Part shown: positions 9,681 through 17,805 of the stretch, piece after piece
Layout: each line of letters opens with the position of its first letter
Numbering within the stretch: position 1 is the first letter of the stretch
Assembly (NCBI GenBank): GCA_000434295.1
Contig: HF994935.1
Location: 634,968 to 698,967, forward strand
Reading direction: 5' to 3'
DNA: 64,000 nt
Source of the DNA: Acetobacter sp. CAG:977
GTDB taxonomy: Bacteria > Pseudomonadota > Alphaproteobacteria > CAAGCB01 > CAG-977
The notes under the pieces: generated by a model
Told to the model about the DNA's origin: nothing
Database searches by the model: none
What the model saw: the letters and a program-made list of their open reading frames with translations, nothing else
Position numbers and translations under genes: made by a program

Positions 9681-9709
9681 TTGATTTTTATCGTATATTT
9701 ATTTAAATT
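9681..9709 (+). promoter_or_regulatory. Possible sigma70-type promoter for the GGDEF-EAL gene
   Basis: TTGATT at 9681-9686 and TAAATT at 9704-9709 are 17 bases apart in the AT-rich 198-base gap between the divergent motA and GGDEF-EAL genes. The match is partial, so this is only a candidate. Confidence 0.35.
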
Positions 9710-9758
9710 TTAGGCGAAAACAGCTTCTTAGGAAGGGAGTTCTGTCCTGATTTCTATT

Positions 9759-12254
9759 TTGGAAAACAATCTGAGTGCCGTCATGGAGATAGCCGGCGAC
9801 GGCGTTATCGTTTCGGCGAACACGGCGGCGCATCGCCTGTTCGGCTATGATAACGGCGAGCTTTTGTCCCGTCAGGTACGCGTTGTTTTGCCGGATACGG
9901 GAGCTCCGGATACGCCGCTCGGCGTTTTGGCAAAGTTGATTGCAGCTCCGAATGATAATACGGCCGAAGCCGTCGGATTACGCAAAAACGACACCGAATT
10001 TCCCGTCGAAATCGTTATGACAAAGGTTGCGGCAAAAGACGGAGATGTCTTTGTTTGCCAAATGCGCGACATTTCGCGCCGCCAGCTGTCCGAAAGCATG
10101 GATGCCGTTTTGCATACGACGTTGCGCCGCGTGCTCAGAGGTCAGACTCATGAACAGTTTTGCGCTTATATCTGCGATAAAATCGTTGATTTGCTGGGAT
10201 GCCCGCTGGTCTGGATCGGCACAAAAGAAAATGACGGCAGAATCAGAGTATGCGCCGCTTCCGGAAAGCTGTCCGCAGGTTTCCCGCAAAAGCCCATCCG
10301 TTGGGATGACTTGACCGAAACTTTCGGGCCGACGGGGTACGCCGTAAGAACAAAACAAACCTGCATCGTCGAATTGGAAGGCGATAAAATTATCGATTCC
10401 GACGGCAGAGCTCATACCCGTCAGATTATCGTTTTCCCGTTGCTGTCCCATAACGGCATTGAAGGCGTTCTGGAAATCCATTCCCGCTTGGGGCGTTTGG
10501 ATCAGGGAACCATCCAACGTTTGGAATCTTTTTCCCTGCGGATCGCCATGGCCATGCAAATCGCCGCCGACCAACAAAGCCTCCGTTTGCAACGCGCCGC
10601 AATGGCATCGGCTGCCAACGCCATTTTCATTACGGACGCCGAAGGTAATATTCTGTGGATTAATAAAGCGTTTTCCAGATTAAGCGGATATCGCGAAGAC
10701 GAAGTCTTAAATCACCGTATTTCCATATTGAAATCCGGCGTACAAAACGACGCTTTTTATAAAGAAATGTGGGACACCATTAACAGCGGCAAAGTTTGGC
10801 GCGGCGAATTGGTTGAACGTCATAAATTCGGTTCTTTGTACACGGTGGAACAAACCATTACCCCGATTATGGACGGTAATACGCGCCTGTCGCATTTCGT
10901 CGCCGTCCATGATGACGTTACGGCCAGAAAAAATGCCGAAGGGCGCATCATGCATCTGGCAAATTATGACCAGCTGACGGGGTTGCCGAACAGACGGTTG
11001 TTCCATGATCAGCTGACCGTCATCATGCGCCGCGCAAAAAGCCGCGGAACCAAAGTCGCTTTGATTTTTGCAGACCTGACAAACTTTAACAGGATAAACG
11101 ATACGCTCGGTCATTCCGCCGGAGACAAACTGTTAAAAGTCATCGCCGAACGCCTGTCAAAAATGGTTTCTCCGAAAGATTTCGTCGCTCGTATCGGCGG
11201 AGACGAATTCGCAATTATATCCGAGGATCTGACCGGTATGGAAGCGGCAGCCATGCTGGCCAGAAACATGATAGAAACTATTTTGTCTCCGGTTATGTTG
11301 GAAAACAACGAAATCAACGTCGGTGCTTGTGTCGGCATATCAATATATCCCGATGATGACGAAGATCCGGATAAGCTGGTCAATTTTGCGGATATGGCTT
11401 TGCATACGGCCGTTCGTTCCGCGCCGAACAGCTATTTCTTCTTTTCTCAGGAAATGAACGAAGAAACCGAAGACAGACTGGCTTTGGAACGTGACTTGAG
11501 AAAAGCCCTGATTCAAAACGAATTTGCTTTGTTCTTCCAACCTCAGCTGGATCTGAAAACCGGAAAAATCAAAGCTTTTGAAGCCTTGATTCGTTGGTTC
11601 CATCCCACACGCGGGATGGTGTCTCCGATGCGTTTCATCCCGATTGCCGAAGATACGGGACTGATTATTCCTTTGGGCGATTGGGTGTTAAAAGAAGCTT
11701 TACGCTATTTGAACGTCTGGGATGATATGGGATTGCCGAAAATATCGGTCGCCGTCAATCTTTCCGCCGTTCAGTTCCAGCAGGAAGATCTGGCCGCCGG
11801 CATTGAAAAGGTCTTGCTTGAAAAAAATATTGCTCCCGAACGGTTAGAGCTGGAATTGACCGAAAGCGTCGTTATGCAAGATGCCAGAAAAGCGGATAAT
11901 ATCTTGTCACGCTTGTCGCGCGTCGGCATCAAGCTGGCTATCGATGACTTTGGAACGGGCTATTCGTCTTTGAGCTATTTGAAACGTTTTGAAGTTGACC
12001 GTTTAAAAATCGACCAGTCGTTCGTTCGCGATATGACGAATAATTATGACGATGCGGAAATCGCTCACGCGATTATTAATTTGGGACATACGTTGGGACT
12101 TGAAATCGTTTCGGAAGGCGTCGAAACGAAAGAACAGCTGGAGTTATTGCGGCAACAGGGGTGCGACATTATTCAAGGCTATTTTATCAGCAAACCCATG
12201 CCTGCCGACGAAGTCCCCGCTTTCTTGAAAAAAGCGGAAACAACAGTCTACTAA
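9759..12254 (+). CDS. PAS-GAF-PAS-GGDEF-EAL cyclic-di-GMP turnover protein
   Basis: The 831-residue cytoplasmic sensor has PAS (about 5-105), GAF-like (125-265), PAS (280-395), diguanylate cyclase (405-565) and phosphodiesterase (580-825) domains. The cyclase A-site GGDEF is intact at 480-484. EAL lies at 608-610, and the metal and catalytic motifs ELTES, DDFGTGYSS and SEGVET are present. Both activities are therefore possible. There is no transmembrane segment. The start is uncertain: TTG at 9759 is 20 bases after GGAAGGGA, whereas an in-frame CTG at 9747 is better spaced and adds four residues. Its divergence from motAB suggests motility control, which is an inference. Confidence 0.92.
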   Translation: MENNLSAVMEIAGDGVIVSANTAAHRLFGYDNGELLSRQVRVVLPDTGAPDTPLGVLAKLIAAPNDNTAEAVGLRKNDTEFPVEIVMTKVAAKDGDVFVCQMRDISRRQLSESMDAVLHTTLRRVLRGQTHEQFCAYICDKIVDLLGCPLVWIGTKENDGRIRVCAASGKLSAGFPQKPIRWDDLTETFGPTGYAVRTKQTCIVELEGDKIIDSDGRAHTRQIIVFPLLSHNGIEGVLEIHSRLGRLDQGTIQRLESFSLRIAMAMQIAADQQSLRLQRAAMASAANAIFITDAEGNILWINKAFSRLSGYREDEVLNHRISILKSGVQNDAFYKEMWDTINSGKVWRGELVERHKFGSLYTVEQTITPIMDGNTRLSHFVAVHDDVTARKNAEGRIMHLANYDQLTGLPNRRLFHDQLTVIMRRAKSRGTKVALIFADLTNFNRINDTLGHSAGDKLLKVIAERLSKMVSPKDFVARIGGDEFAIISEDLTGMEAAAMLARNMIETILSPVMLENNEINVGACVGISIYPDDDEDPDKLVNFADMALHTAVRSAPNSYFFFSQEMNEETEDRLALERDLRKALIQNEFALFFQPQLDLKTGKIKAFEALIRWFHPTRGMVSPMRFIPIAEDTGLIIPLGDWVLKEALRYLNVWDDMGLPKISVAVNLSAVQFQQEDLAAGIEKVLLEKNIAPERLELELTESVVMQDARKADNILSRLSRVGIKLAIDDFGTGYSSLSYLKRFEVDRLKIDQSFVRDMTNNYDDAEIAHAIINLGHTLGLEIVSEGVETKEQLELLRQQGCDIIQGYFISKPMPADEVPAFLKKAETTVY

Positions 12255-12268
12255 ATTAGGAGGTGCTC

Positions 12269-12865
12269 ATGAGGTTATGTGTTGCCGTTATGGCAAGCTT
12301 ATTTATGACTTTTGATGCTTTTGCCCAAGAAGCCGTAAAATTGCCGGCTCCGGATTTAACGGGCGGGATGCCGCTGATGCAGGCTATGAAAGAACGTAAG
12401 ACAGAGCGTGCCTTTTCAACGGAAGCGTTGGACAATCAAACGTTAAGCGATATGTTATGGGCGGCTTGGGGGTATAACAGACCCGACAAACGGACTATTC
12501 CGACGGCAAGAAACCGCCAGAATATGGAAGTCTACGTTTTGAAAGCCGACGGCGCGTTCCGTTATGATGCCCGCGCAAATTCTTTAATCCCCGTAACGGC
12601 TCAAGATTTGCGCCCGTTGGCGGCAAAACAGGATTTCGTTTTAAACGCTCCCGTGACGTTATTGTTTGTTGCCGACGAGGACGATAAATACGCCGGAATG
12701 CATGCGGGTTCGGCTTATCAAAATGTCGGTTTATACTGTGCTTCCAAAGGACTCTATAACGTCGTGCGAGGCATGATTGATCGGGATGCTCTGGCAAAAG
12801 CGCTGGGAATTGAGGATGAAGACGACATCATTATTTCCCAAACCGTCGGAAAACCCGCAAAATAA
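12269..12865 (+). CDS. Exported nitroreductase-fold (SagB/ThcOx-type) protein
   Basis: From the ATG at 12269, five bases after AGGAGG, the protein has 198 residues with a signal peptide (MRLCVAVMASLFMTFDAFAQ). An upstream GTG lies inside the ribosome binding site and is rejected. The mature part is a short nitroreductase fold: RKTERAFS near the start for FMN phosphate contact, ARNRQNMEVYV in the middle, and a C-terminal GLYCASKGL helix. Such proteins bind FMN and reduce nitro, quinone or thiazoline-type substrates, but this one's substrate is unknown. Export of a flavoprotein of this type is unusual but recurs in anaerobes. A terminator follows. Confidence 0.82.
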   Translation: MRLCVAVMASLFMTFDAFAQEAVKLPAPDLTGGMPLMQAMKERKTERAFSTEALDNQTLSDMLWAAWGYNRPDKRTIPTARNRQNMEVYVLKADGAFRYDARANSLIPVTAQDLRPLAAKQDFVLNAPVTLLFVADEDDKYAGMHAGSAYQNVGLYCASKGLYNVVRGMIDRDALAKALGIEDEDDIIISQTVGKPAK

Positions 12866-12870
12866 AACAA

Positions 12871-12897
12871 AAAAGAGGGGAAAACTTCCCCTCTTTT
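12871..12897. terminator. Bidirectional intrinsic terminator
   Basis: Arms 12871-12882 and 12886-12897 (AAAAGAGGGGAA and complement) form a 12-bp stem with a 3-base loop and T-runs on both strands. It separates the convergent nitroreductase and GNAT genes. Confidence 0.9.
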
Positions 12898-12899
12898 TT

Positions 12900-13355
12900 T
12901 TAAACGGAAATCCGCATCCTGACCAAGTCTTTTAATTCAACGCCTTCGTCTATGATCGGAGAAGAATAATGTTCGGGAAAATAATTTTCTTCAACGCAAT
13001 AGACTTCGAAACCGCACGATTGATAAAACTTTTGCTGAAATGAATCTTTCCCCGTTGCGATTTCAACCGTCTTCCAACCGTCTTCTTTGGAACGCGCCAA
13101 AGCGTCTTTGATTAAAATACGGGCATACCCTTGTCGGCGGTATTCTTTGGCTACGGCTAAATTTACGATTTCCGCAGATTTGTCTTTTTTATTCGTCTTT
13201 AAGACATATTCCGCAATCAGTACGCCGTTTAAGAACAAACCGAAACAACGTCCTTTGTTTAAATACTTTTCAATCTTTTTTATGTCCGGATCAGCGTCCA
13301 ACAATAAGGATAAGGGATAATCGCGCGTTACTTCTTTGATTTGACGGTCGGTCAT
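12900..13355 (-). CDS. GNAT-family N-acetyltransferase
   Basis: The 151-residue protein has the GNAT fold. The acetyl-CoA pyrophosphate loop is EYRRQGYARILI at about 92-103, preceded by the beta4 strand AEIVNLAVA. The C-terminal FYQSCGFEVY is the usual beta6-alpha4 signature. GGAG is well placed before the ATG at 13355. The substrate is unknown. The reading frame of the upstream arfA-like gene runs into its 5' end on the same strand in another frame, but a terminator between the two probably isolates it. Confidence 0.85.
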   Translation of the reverse strand: MTDRQIKEVTRDYPLSLLLDADPDIKKIEKYLNKGRCFGLFLNGVLIAEYVLKTNKKDKSAEIVNLAVAKEYRRQGYARILIKDALARSKEDGWKTVEIATGKDSFQQKFYQSCGFEVYCVEENYFPEHYSSPIIDEGVELKDLVRMRISV

Positions 13356-13403
13356 TTACGTCTCCTTTTTGCTTTATTTTAGGCAATTTGAATGAAAATA
13401 CCA

Positions 13404-13560
13404 TAAGAAAAGGCTCTGAATATTGATGTTCAGAGCCTTTTTTATGTTTTTCTTTCCGCGAATAGAGTTTTTTCGATTTTACAATCCTCATTCGATATTT
13501 TCCGGACAATAACAATTCTTTTGCCATCGGATTTCGTTTTTTTCTTTTTAATTTTTTCAT
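13404..13560 (-). CDS. arfA: Probable alternative ribosome-rescue factor ArfA, encoded on a non-stop mRNA
   Basis: A strong AGGAGG (13566-13571) precedes the ATG at 13560. The first 45 residues align by eye with ArfA. Asn-x-hydrophobic (RNPMAKELLL) is followed by YRMRIVKSKK and YSRKEKHKKG, against FRQRVEKNKK and YMRKGKH in E. coli. The first in-frame stop is far away at 13291-13293. An intrinsic terminator lies inside the frame at 13411-13438, so the transcript should end near codon 52 without a stop. That is the known arfA logic: tmRNA tags and destroys the product unless trans-translation fails. The end given here is the expected 3' end of the mRNA, not a stop codon. ArfA recruits RF2 to stalled ribosomes. 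Confidence 0.72.
13411..13438. terminator. Intrinsic terminator inside the arfA reading frame
   Basis: Arms 13411-13420 and 13429-13438 (AGGCTCTGAA and complement) enclose an 8-base loop. On the minus strand the stem is followed by TTTTCTT (13404-13410 complemented), and on the plus strand by a T-run. It falls between Lys and Phe-Leu codons of the arfA frame, well before any stop codon. Confidence 0.8.
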
Positions 13561-13653
13561 TTCATCCTCCTGAAAAAACGAAAAAAGATTAGAACCGAAA
13601 AAATACTTTTTGAAAAGAGACGTTTTTGTTACCGTTCAGAAAAGGAGAAAAAC

Positions 13654-14247
13654 ATGAAAGCATATACACAAGGCGAAATCGATTATTTTTGCGGCGTCTA
13701 TGCCGTAATAAATGCCTGCCGCCAAATTTTAAAAGGAAAAAAATATTTTTCGTATAACGACGGCTGCCTGTTTTATCAGCATTTGATGCAATATTTGATT
13801 GATGCCGGTAAAATCGGAGAAGTTCTTCATCACGGCACGGATTATGATTTAATCCTGCGTTTGGTCGAGCAGGGGAGCGCCTATGCTTTTCAGAAATTCG
13901 GCGTTAAGATTAGCTATGAGCTTCCTTATGCTCAAACCGTCGAAAGCTTTGATGCGGCGTCAAAAGAGATTGACCGGCGCTTAAAAGAAGAAAACGCCTC
14001 TTGCATCATTCGGATCAATAATACAGAAGTCGGCGACCATTGGTCCGTTATGCTGCAAAAAACGTCCTCGGGAAAAATTAAGCTGTTTGACAGTTACGCT
14101 TATAACGGATTTTATTCAAGCCACGCCGTTTGGCTTCCCGAAAATCCGATTTTAAAAAAGACGGATGCCAATCCGACGGGCGTTCCAAAACCGCCGAAAG
14201 GAATAACATACGTCACAAAACACGGATTGATTTTTTTAAAAGCGTAA
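13654..14247 (+). CDS. Putative papain-like cysteine peptidase fold protein
   Basis: The 197-residue protein has no signal peptide and starts at an ATG after AAAAGGAGAAAAAC. A Q-C-H-D set in papain order can be read: Q6 and C13 in TQGEIDYFCGVYAVINA, H129 in GDHWSVML, and D146 in KLFDSY. Cys at the start of a helix near the N-terminus with late His and Asp is typical of C39-like or other papain-like peptidases and transglutaminase-related amidases. No transporter or obvious substrate gene is adjacent. It is divergent from arfA. The family was not recognised with certainty and the target is unknown. Confidence 0.6.
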   Translation: MKAYTQGEIDYFCGVYAVINACRQILKGKKYFSYNDGCLFYQHLMQYLIDAGKIGEVLHHGTDYDLILRLVEQGSAYAFQKFGVKISYELPYAQTVESFDAASKEIDRRLKEENASCIIRINNTEVGDHWSVMLQKTSSGKIKLFDSYAYNGFYSSHAVWLPENPILKKTDANPTGVPKPPKGITYVTKHGLIFLKA

Positions 14248-14256
14248 ATAAAAAAA

Positions 14257-14280
14257 GAAGCCCCCGAAAACGGGGGCTTC
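14257..14280. terminator. Bidirectional intrinsic terminator
   Basis: Arms 14257-14266 and 14271-14280 (GAAGCCCCCG and complement) enclose an AAAA loop. An A-run lies on one side and TTCATTTG on the other. It serves the convergent papain-like and acyl-CoA synthetase genes. Confidence 0.85.
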
Positions 14281-14293
14281 TTCATTTGTTTAA

Positions 14294-16450
14294 TTATTCT
14301 TTGATTGCCAAACGGGGCGTTCCCGGCGTATAGGGCTTCACAACGATACGGGCGTCAACGGCGACGGCTCCGTTTTCGTCAACCAGCAACGGGTTGATGT
14401 CCAGTTCGGTGATTTCATCAATGTCAACGACCATCTGCCCGATTTGAACCATCGTTTGAACGATGCCGTCAATATCGGCGGCGGGACGATCACGGTAGCC
14501 CTTCAACAGCTTATAAATGCGCGTCTGAGACAATGCATGCAAAGCCTGTTCTTTGTTGAGGGGGGGCAGGGCAATTGCGCTGTCTTTCATGACTTCGACA
14601 GCGGTGCCGCCTTGTCCGACCATGATGGCGGGACCGAAAATCGGATCCGTCGTTACGCCGACGATGACTTCGTGCGGACGCGGTTTGGAAATCATTTCCT
14701 GAACCGTTACGCCGTCCAATTTCGCATTCGGCATGTTTTTGGCAATGCGCGTCAGCATTTCTTCCGTAGCGGCTGCAACTTCGTCAGGCGTTTTCAAGCC
14801 CAGCTTGACGCCGCCGGCATCGGATTTGTGCGTGATGTCGTTCGACAGAATCTTAACGGCAACGGTCGCATTGATTTCTTCGGCGATTTTACGGGCTTCT
14901 TCCGCGTTTTTCGCGATTTTCGTGCGAACGACGGGGATCTGGTAATAACCGAAGACTTCTTTTGCTTCGAATTCCGTCAAAATACTGCGCCCTTCAGCCA
15001 TAACCTTGCGAATAACGGCCTGAGCGGCTTCTTTATTGACGGGTTTGACTTCGGGTTTAACGGCGTCGACTTTTTGACGCGTTTCGCGCAATTCCTGAGA
15101 ATCGGCAACGGAAACGAACGCCTTAACGCCTTTTTCTCCGGATTCAAAGTTCGGCAGACCGAAGTTTTTGAACATTTCGATACCGGGCATAACGACATAA
15201 CCGCCGACCCAGCAACCGAAGATACGGCCGGATTTGCGTTCGGCTTCAACGGCCAGAACTTTTTCCGCGACTTCTTCGCCGGAAGTCACGCCCGTCGGAA
15301 CGTACATGACCAAGACGTCTTCAACTTCGGGAGCATCCAACAGGACTTTCAAAGAATCGGCATAACGTTTTCCCGGAGCGTCGCCAATGATGTCAACGGG
15401 GTTGGAATGAGACCATGTTGAAGGCAACACTTCGTTTAATTTCTGTTTTGTTTCGTCGGAGAGCTTTGTCAGCTTACCGCCGGCTTTAATCAAGCCGTCA
15501 ACAGCCAAAACACCCGGGCCGCCGCCGTTTGTCAAGATAACGACGTTACGGCTTTGGACTTTTTCGCGATATGCCAAGAACTGCATGGCCGCGTACATAT
15601 CTTCCAAATCCTGCAGACGGATAATGCCGGCACGTTCAAAAGCAGCATCATAAACATTATCGCCGCCTGCCAAAGCGCCCGTATGAGAAGCCGCTGCGGC
15701 GGTTCCTTCTGCGGAACGTCCGGATTTGATGGCGAACAGGGGTTTCTTTTTGGCGACGCGGCGAGCGGCTTTCATAAAGCCTTCGCGGTCTTTAACGGAT
15801 TCGATATACATAAAGATCGCGTTTGTATCGGGATCGTCAGCCAAATAATCCAACATATCGGGGAAACCGGCTTCCATAGCGTCGCCGATTGAAGAAAAAT
15901 AAGAAAATCCGATATTTTTGGGTTTAGCCCAGTCCAACACGGAAACGCACAAAGCTCCGGACTGAGAAATAAAGGCGATTTTGCCGTCAATGGCGGGGGT
16001 CGTCGTAAAGCTGGCGTTCAAACCGATGCGGGGAACCAACGTGCCCAAGCAGTTCGGACCGACGATACGCATTCCGTACTTTTTAGCCGTTTCGGCGACT
16101 TTCTTTTGGCAATTTTCGCCGGCGTCGTTTTCAATATTCAAGCCTGCGGCAATAATAATAGCGGCGCGCGTCCCTTTTTCGCACAGCATCTGAATGGAAT
16201 CGGGAACAGCCAGAGGAGGAATGCACAAAACAGCCAAATCAGGAGTTTTGGGCAATTCCGGAATGCTTTTATAAGATTGGACACCGTGAATGAGCTCGCC
16301 CTTTGGGTTGACGGGCATGATATCGCCCTTAAAACCGCCTTCCAACAGGTTCTGCATAATCACGGAACCGACGGACATCGCGCGGTTGGATGCGCCGATC
16401 AGGGCAACTGATTTCGGAGCAAAGAGCTTGTCAAGATTTTCTGTTGTCAT
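14294..16450 (-). CDS. Acyl-CoA synthetase (ADP-forming), fused alpha-beta subunits
   Basis: From the ATG at 16450 (AGAGGCG upstream) the protein has 718 residues. A longer frame upstream lacks family similarity. Order: CoA-binding Rossmann domain (about 1-130; FAPKSVALIGASN), succinyl-CoA-ligase-like domains (about 150-460) with the phospho-His motif SHTGALAGGDN, and a C-terminal ATP-grasp domain (about 490-715). There is no C-terminal GNAT domain, which argues against a Pat-type protein acetyltransferase. The enzyme converts acetyl-CoA or another acyl-CoA, ADP and phosphate to acid, CoA and ATP, typical of fermentative ATP production. The acyl preference cannot be read. It appears monocistronic. 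Confidence 0.9.
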   Translation of the reverse strand: MTTENLDKLFAPKSVALIGASNRAMSVGSVIMQNLLEGGFKGDIMPVNPKGELIHGVQSYKSIPELPKTPDLAVLCIPPLAVPDSIQMLCEKGTRAAIIIAAGLNIENDAGENCQKKVAETAKKYGMRIVGPNCLGTLVPRIGLNASFTTTPAIDGKIAFISQSGALCVSVLDWAKPKNIGFSYFSSIGDAMEAGFPDMLDYLADDPDTNAIFMYIESVKDREGFMKAARRVAKKKPLFAIKSGRSAEGTAAAASHTGALAGGDNVYDAAFERAGIIRLQDLEDMYAAMQFLAYREKVQSRNVVILTNGGGPGVLAVDGLIKAGGKLTKLSDETKQKLNEVLPSTWSHSNPVDIIGDAPGKRYADSLKVLLDAPEVEDVLVMYVPTGVTSGEEVAEKVLAVEAERKSGRIFGCWVGGYVVMPGIEMFKNFGLPNFESGEKGVKAFVSVADSQELRETRQKVDAVKPEVKPVNKEAAQAVIRKVMAEGRSILTEFEAKEVFGYYQIPVVRTKIAKNAEEARKIAEEINATVAVKILSNDITHKSDAGGVKLGLKTPDEVAAATEEMLTRIAKNMPNAKLDGVTVQEMISKPRPHEVIVGVTTDPIFGPAIMVGQGGTAVEVMKDSAIALPPLNKEQALHALSQTRIYKLLKGYRDRPAADIDGIVQTMVQIGQMVVDIDEITELDINPLLVDENGAVAVDARIVVKPYTPGTPRLAIKE

Positions 16451-16642
16451 TATCGCCTCTAGATAACAAGTGAAAAAACAGACGTTTGGCCCTGTTTTAA
16501 AGGCGCCGCCCGTCAAAATATCTGATTCGTTCAGGGCTACTTTGTGTTATTTTATGTTTCTACGCAACCAAAAAAGCGACTTGGCGGGATTATTTTTTAT
16601 TCCTGCTGTAAATTTGAAAAAAAATATGCTAATCAAGACATC

Positions 16643-17698
16643 ATGAAAAAGTTTCGGTTTGTTTTTTTTCAGTGTCTGTGGACACTTTTTTTATGCGGCG
16701 CCGCAACGGCGCAGAGCATTGTCAATGCTGTCGTCGTCGCTCCGGAAGGCAGCTCTGCCGAACGGGATATCGTTTTGGGCATTGAAAAAGCTTTTTCCGA
16801 TGCGGAACAGAGCGTTTCCGTTCAAACAGTTAACGAAAGCTGCTCCTTTTTGAACGGGAAAAAACAGGCCAAAGAAATTGCGGCATTGTCGCCGGATTTT
16901 GTTGTCGGTTATACCTGTGCGTTGTCGGCGGTTTCCGCACAGAATGAGTATTTTAAAGCAAAAATTCCGTATTTTGCCGTTTTGGCGGTTGATCCCGAAC
17001 TGACGGCGTTAAAGAACCGGAACGTTTTCCGTTTATCAATCAATACGGAAAAACAGTTCAAGCCTTTTGCCGACATGCTTGACGAGCAGTACAGGGGAAA
17101 ACGCTTTTTGATTTTAAAGGACGGGGACGTTCGAGCAAACAGGTTTGCCGAAATGTTGGAAAAGACATTGCCCGAAGGAAGCTTTCAAACTTTGGATCTG
17201 CCGACAAACCATCTGAACCAAAACATCAAAAAACTTGAAAAAGCATCTGATTTTAAAGCAGATTATATCATTATCACATCTCTGTCTCCCAAACAAGCCG
17301 TCCGTCTGGTTTCCAGAGTCAGAGAAGCCGGATTAAAAACCCCGATTATCGGCTTGAATGTTTTAAAAACAGCGGATTTTAACCGTATGACAGGCAGTCT
17401 GAAGCATGAAATCTATTTTATGGACGCCGTCGGAGTGCGCCATCTGGCTGATACGGCAGCATTGATTGCTTCCATGCGCTTTTCGGGAACAGAACCGTCG
17501 GACACGCTTCTTTTAGCCTATGCCGCCGCTCAAATCCGAATGCAGATTCCAAAGGATAAACAAGAGCTTAATACAAGAAACACCCCCTTTGACACCATTG
17601 CGGGTCCCGTCGTTTTTGATGATTTCGGCGATATGGTCGAACTGCCGCCCCAGGCTCTGTACAAATGGCATGAAAACGCTTATAAGATTGCCGAATAA
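16643..17698 (+). CDS. Periplasmic binding protein, type 1 fold (ABC-type substrate-binding)
   Basis: From the ATG at 16643 the 351-residue protein begins with a signal peptide (MKKFRFVFFQCLWTLFLCG, cleavage after ATAQ). The rest reads as a two-lobed periplasmic binding protein of the branched-chain amino acid/urea type. Lobe 1 has LSPDFVVGYTCALSA and NVFRLSINTEKQ, and lobe 2 has DYIIITSLSP and KTPIIGLNVL. No permease or ATPase gene is adjacent, so it is an orphan here. It may serve a transporter elsewhere or act as a sensor. An AT-only hairpin lies just after the stop codon. Confidence 0.75.
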   Translation: MKKFRFVFFQCLWTLFLCGAATAQSIVNAVVVAPEGSSAERDIVLGIEKAFSDAEQSVSVQTVNESCSFLNGKKQAKEIAALSPDFVVGYTCALSAVSAQNEYFKAKIPYFAVLAVDPELTALKNRNVFRLSINTEKQFKPFADMLDEQYRGKRFLILKDGDVRANRFAEMLEKTLPEGSFQTLDLPTNHLNQNIKKLEKASDFKADYIIITSLSPKQAVRLVSRVREAGLKTPIIGLNVLKTADFNRMTGSLKHEIYFMDAVGVRHLADTAALIASMRFSGTEPSDTLLLAYAAAQIRMQIPKDKQELNTRNTPFDTIAGPVVFDDFGDMVELPPQALYKWHENAYKIAE

Positions 17699-17805
17699 CA
17701 TATTGATTTTTAATATATTTTTTTATTAAAAAATAATACTTCCTTTTAAAGGCGGTTCGGTGTAAAAAAGGATAATTCTCGTTTATCAATCAAAGGATTT
17801 TAATA

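Noticed and set aside
9978..10592. Minus-strand open frame (204 residues) inside the GGDEF-EAL gene
   Set aside because: It overlaps conserved PAS/GAF coding sequence and has no ribosome binding site.
13291..13403. C-terminal continuation of the arfA frame beyond the hairpin
   Set aside because: It lies past the in-frame terminator, overlaps the GNAT start and shows no family resemblance; it is probably not translated.
14444..15421. Long plus-strand open frame (325 residues) antisense to the acyl-CoA synthetase
   Set aside because: It lies entirely within a well-supported gene, lacks a ribosome binding site and its product is low-complexity Phe/Arg/Asn text typical of an antisense shadow.
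17707..17732. AT-only hairpin after the periplasmic binding protein gene
   Set aside because: The stem has no G-C pairs; it may be chance in AT-rich sequence, so it was not listed as a terminator.
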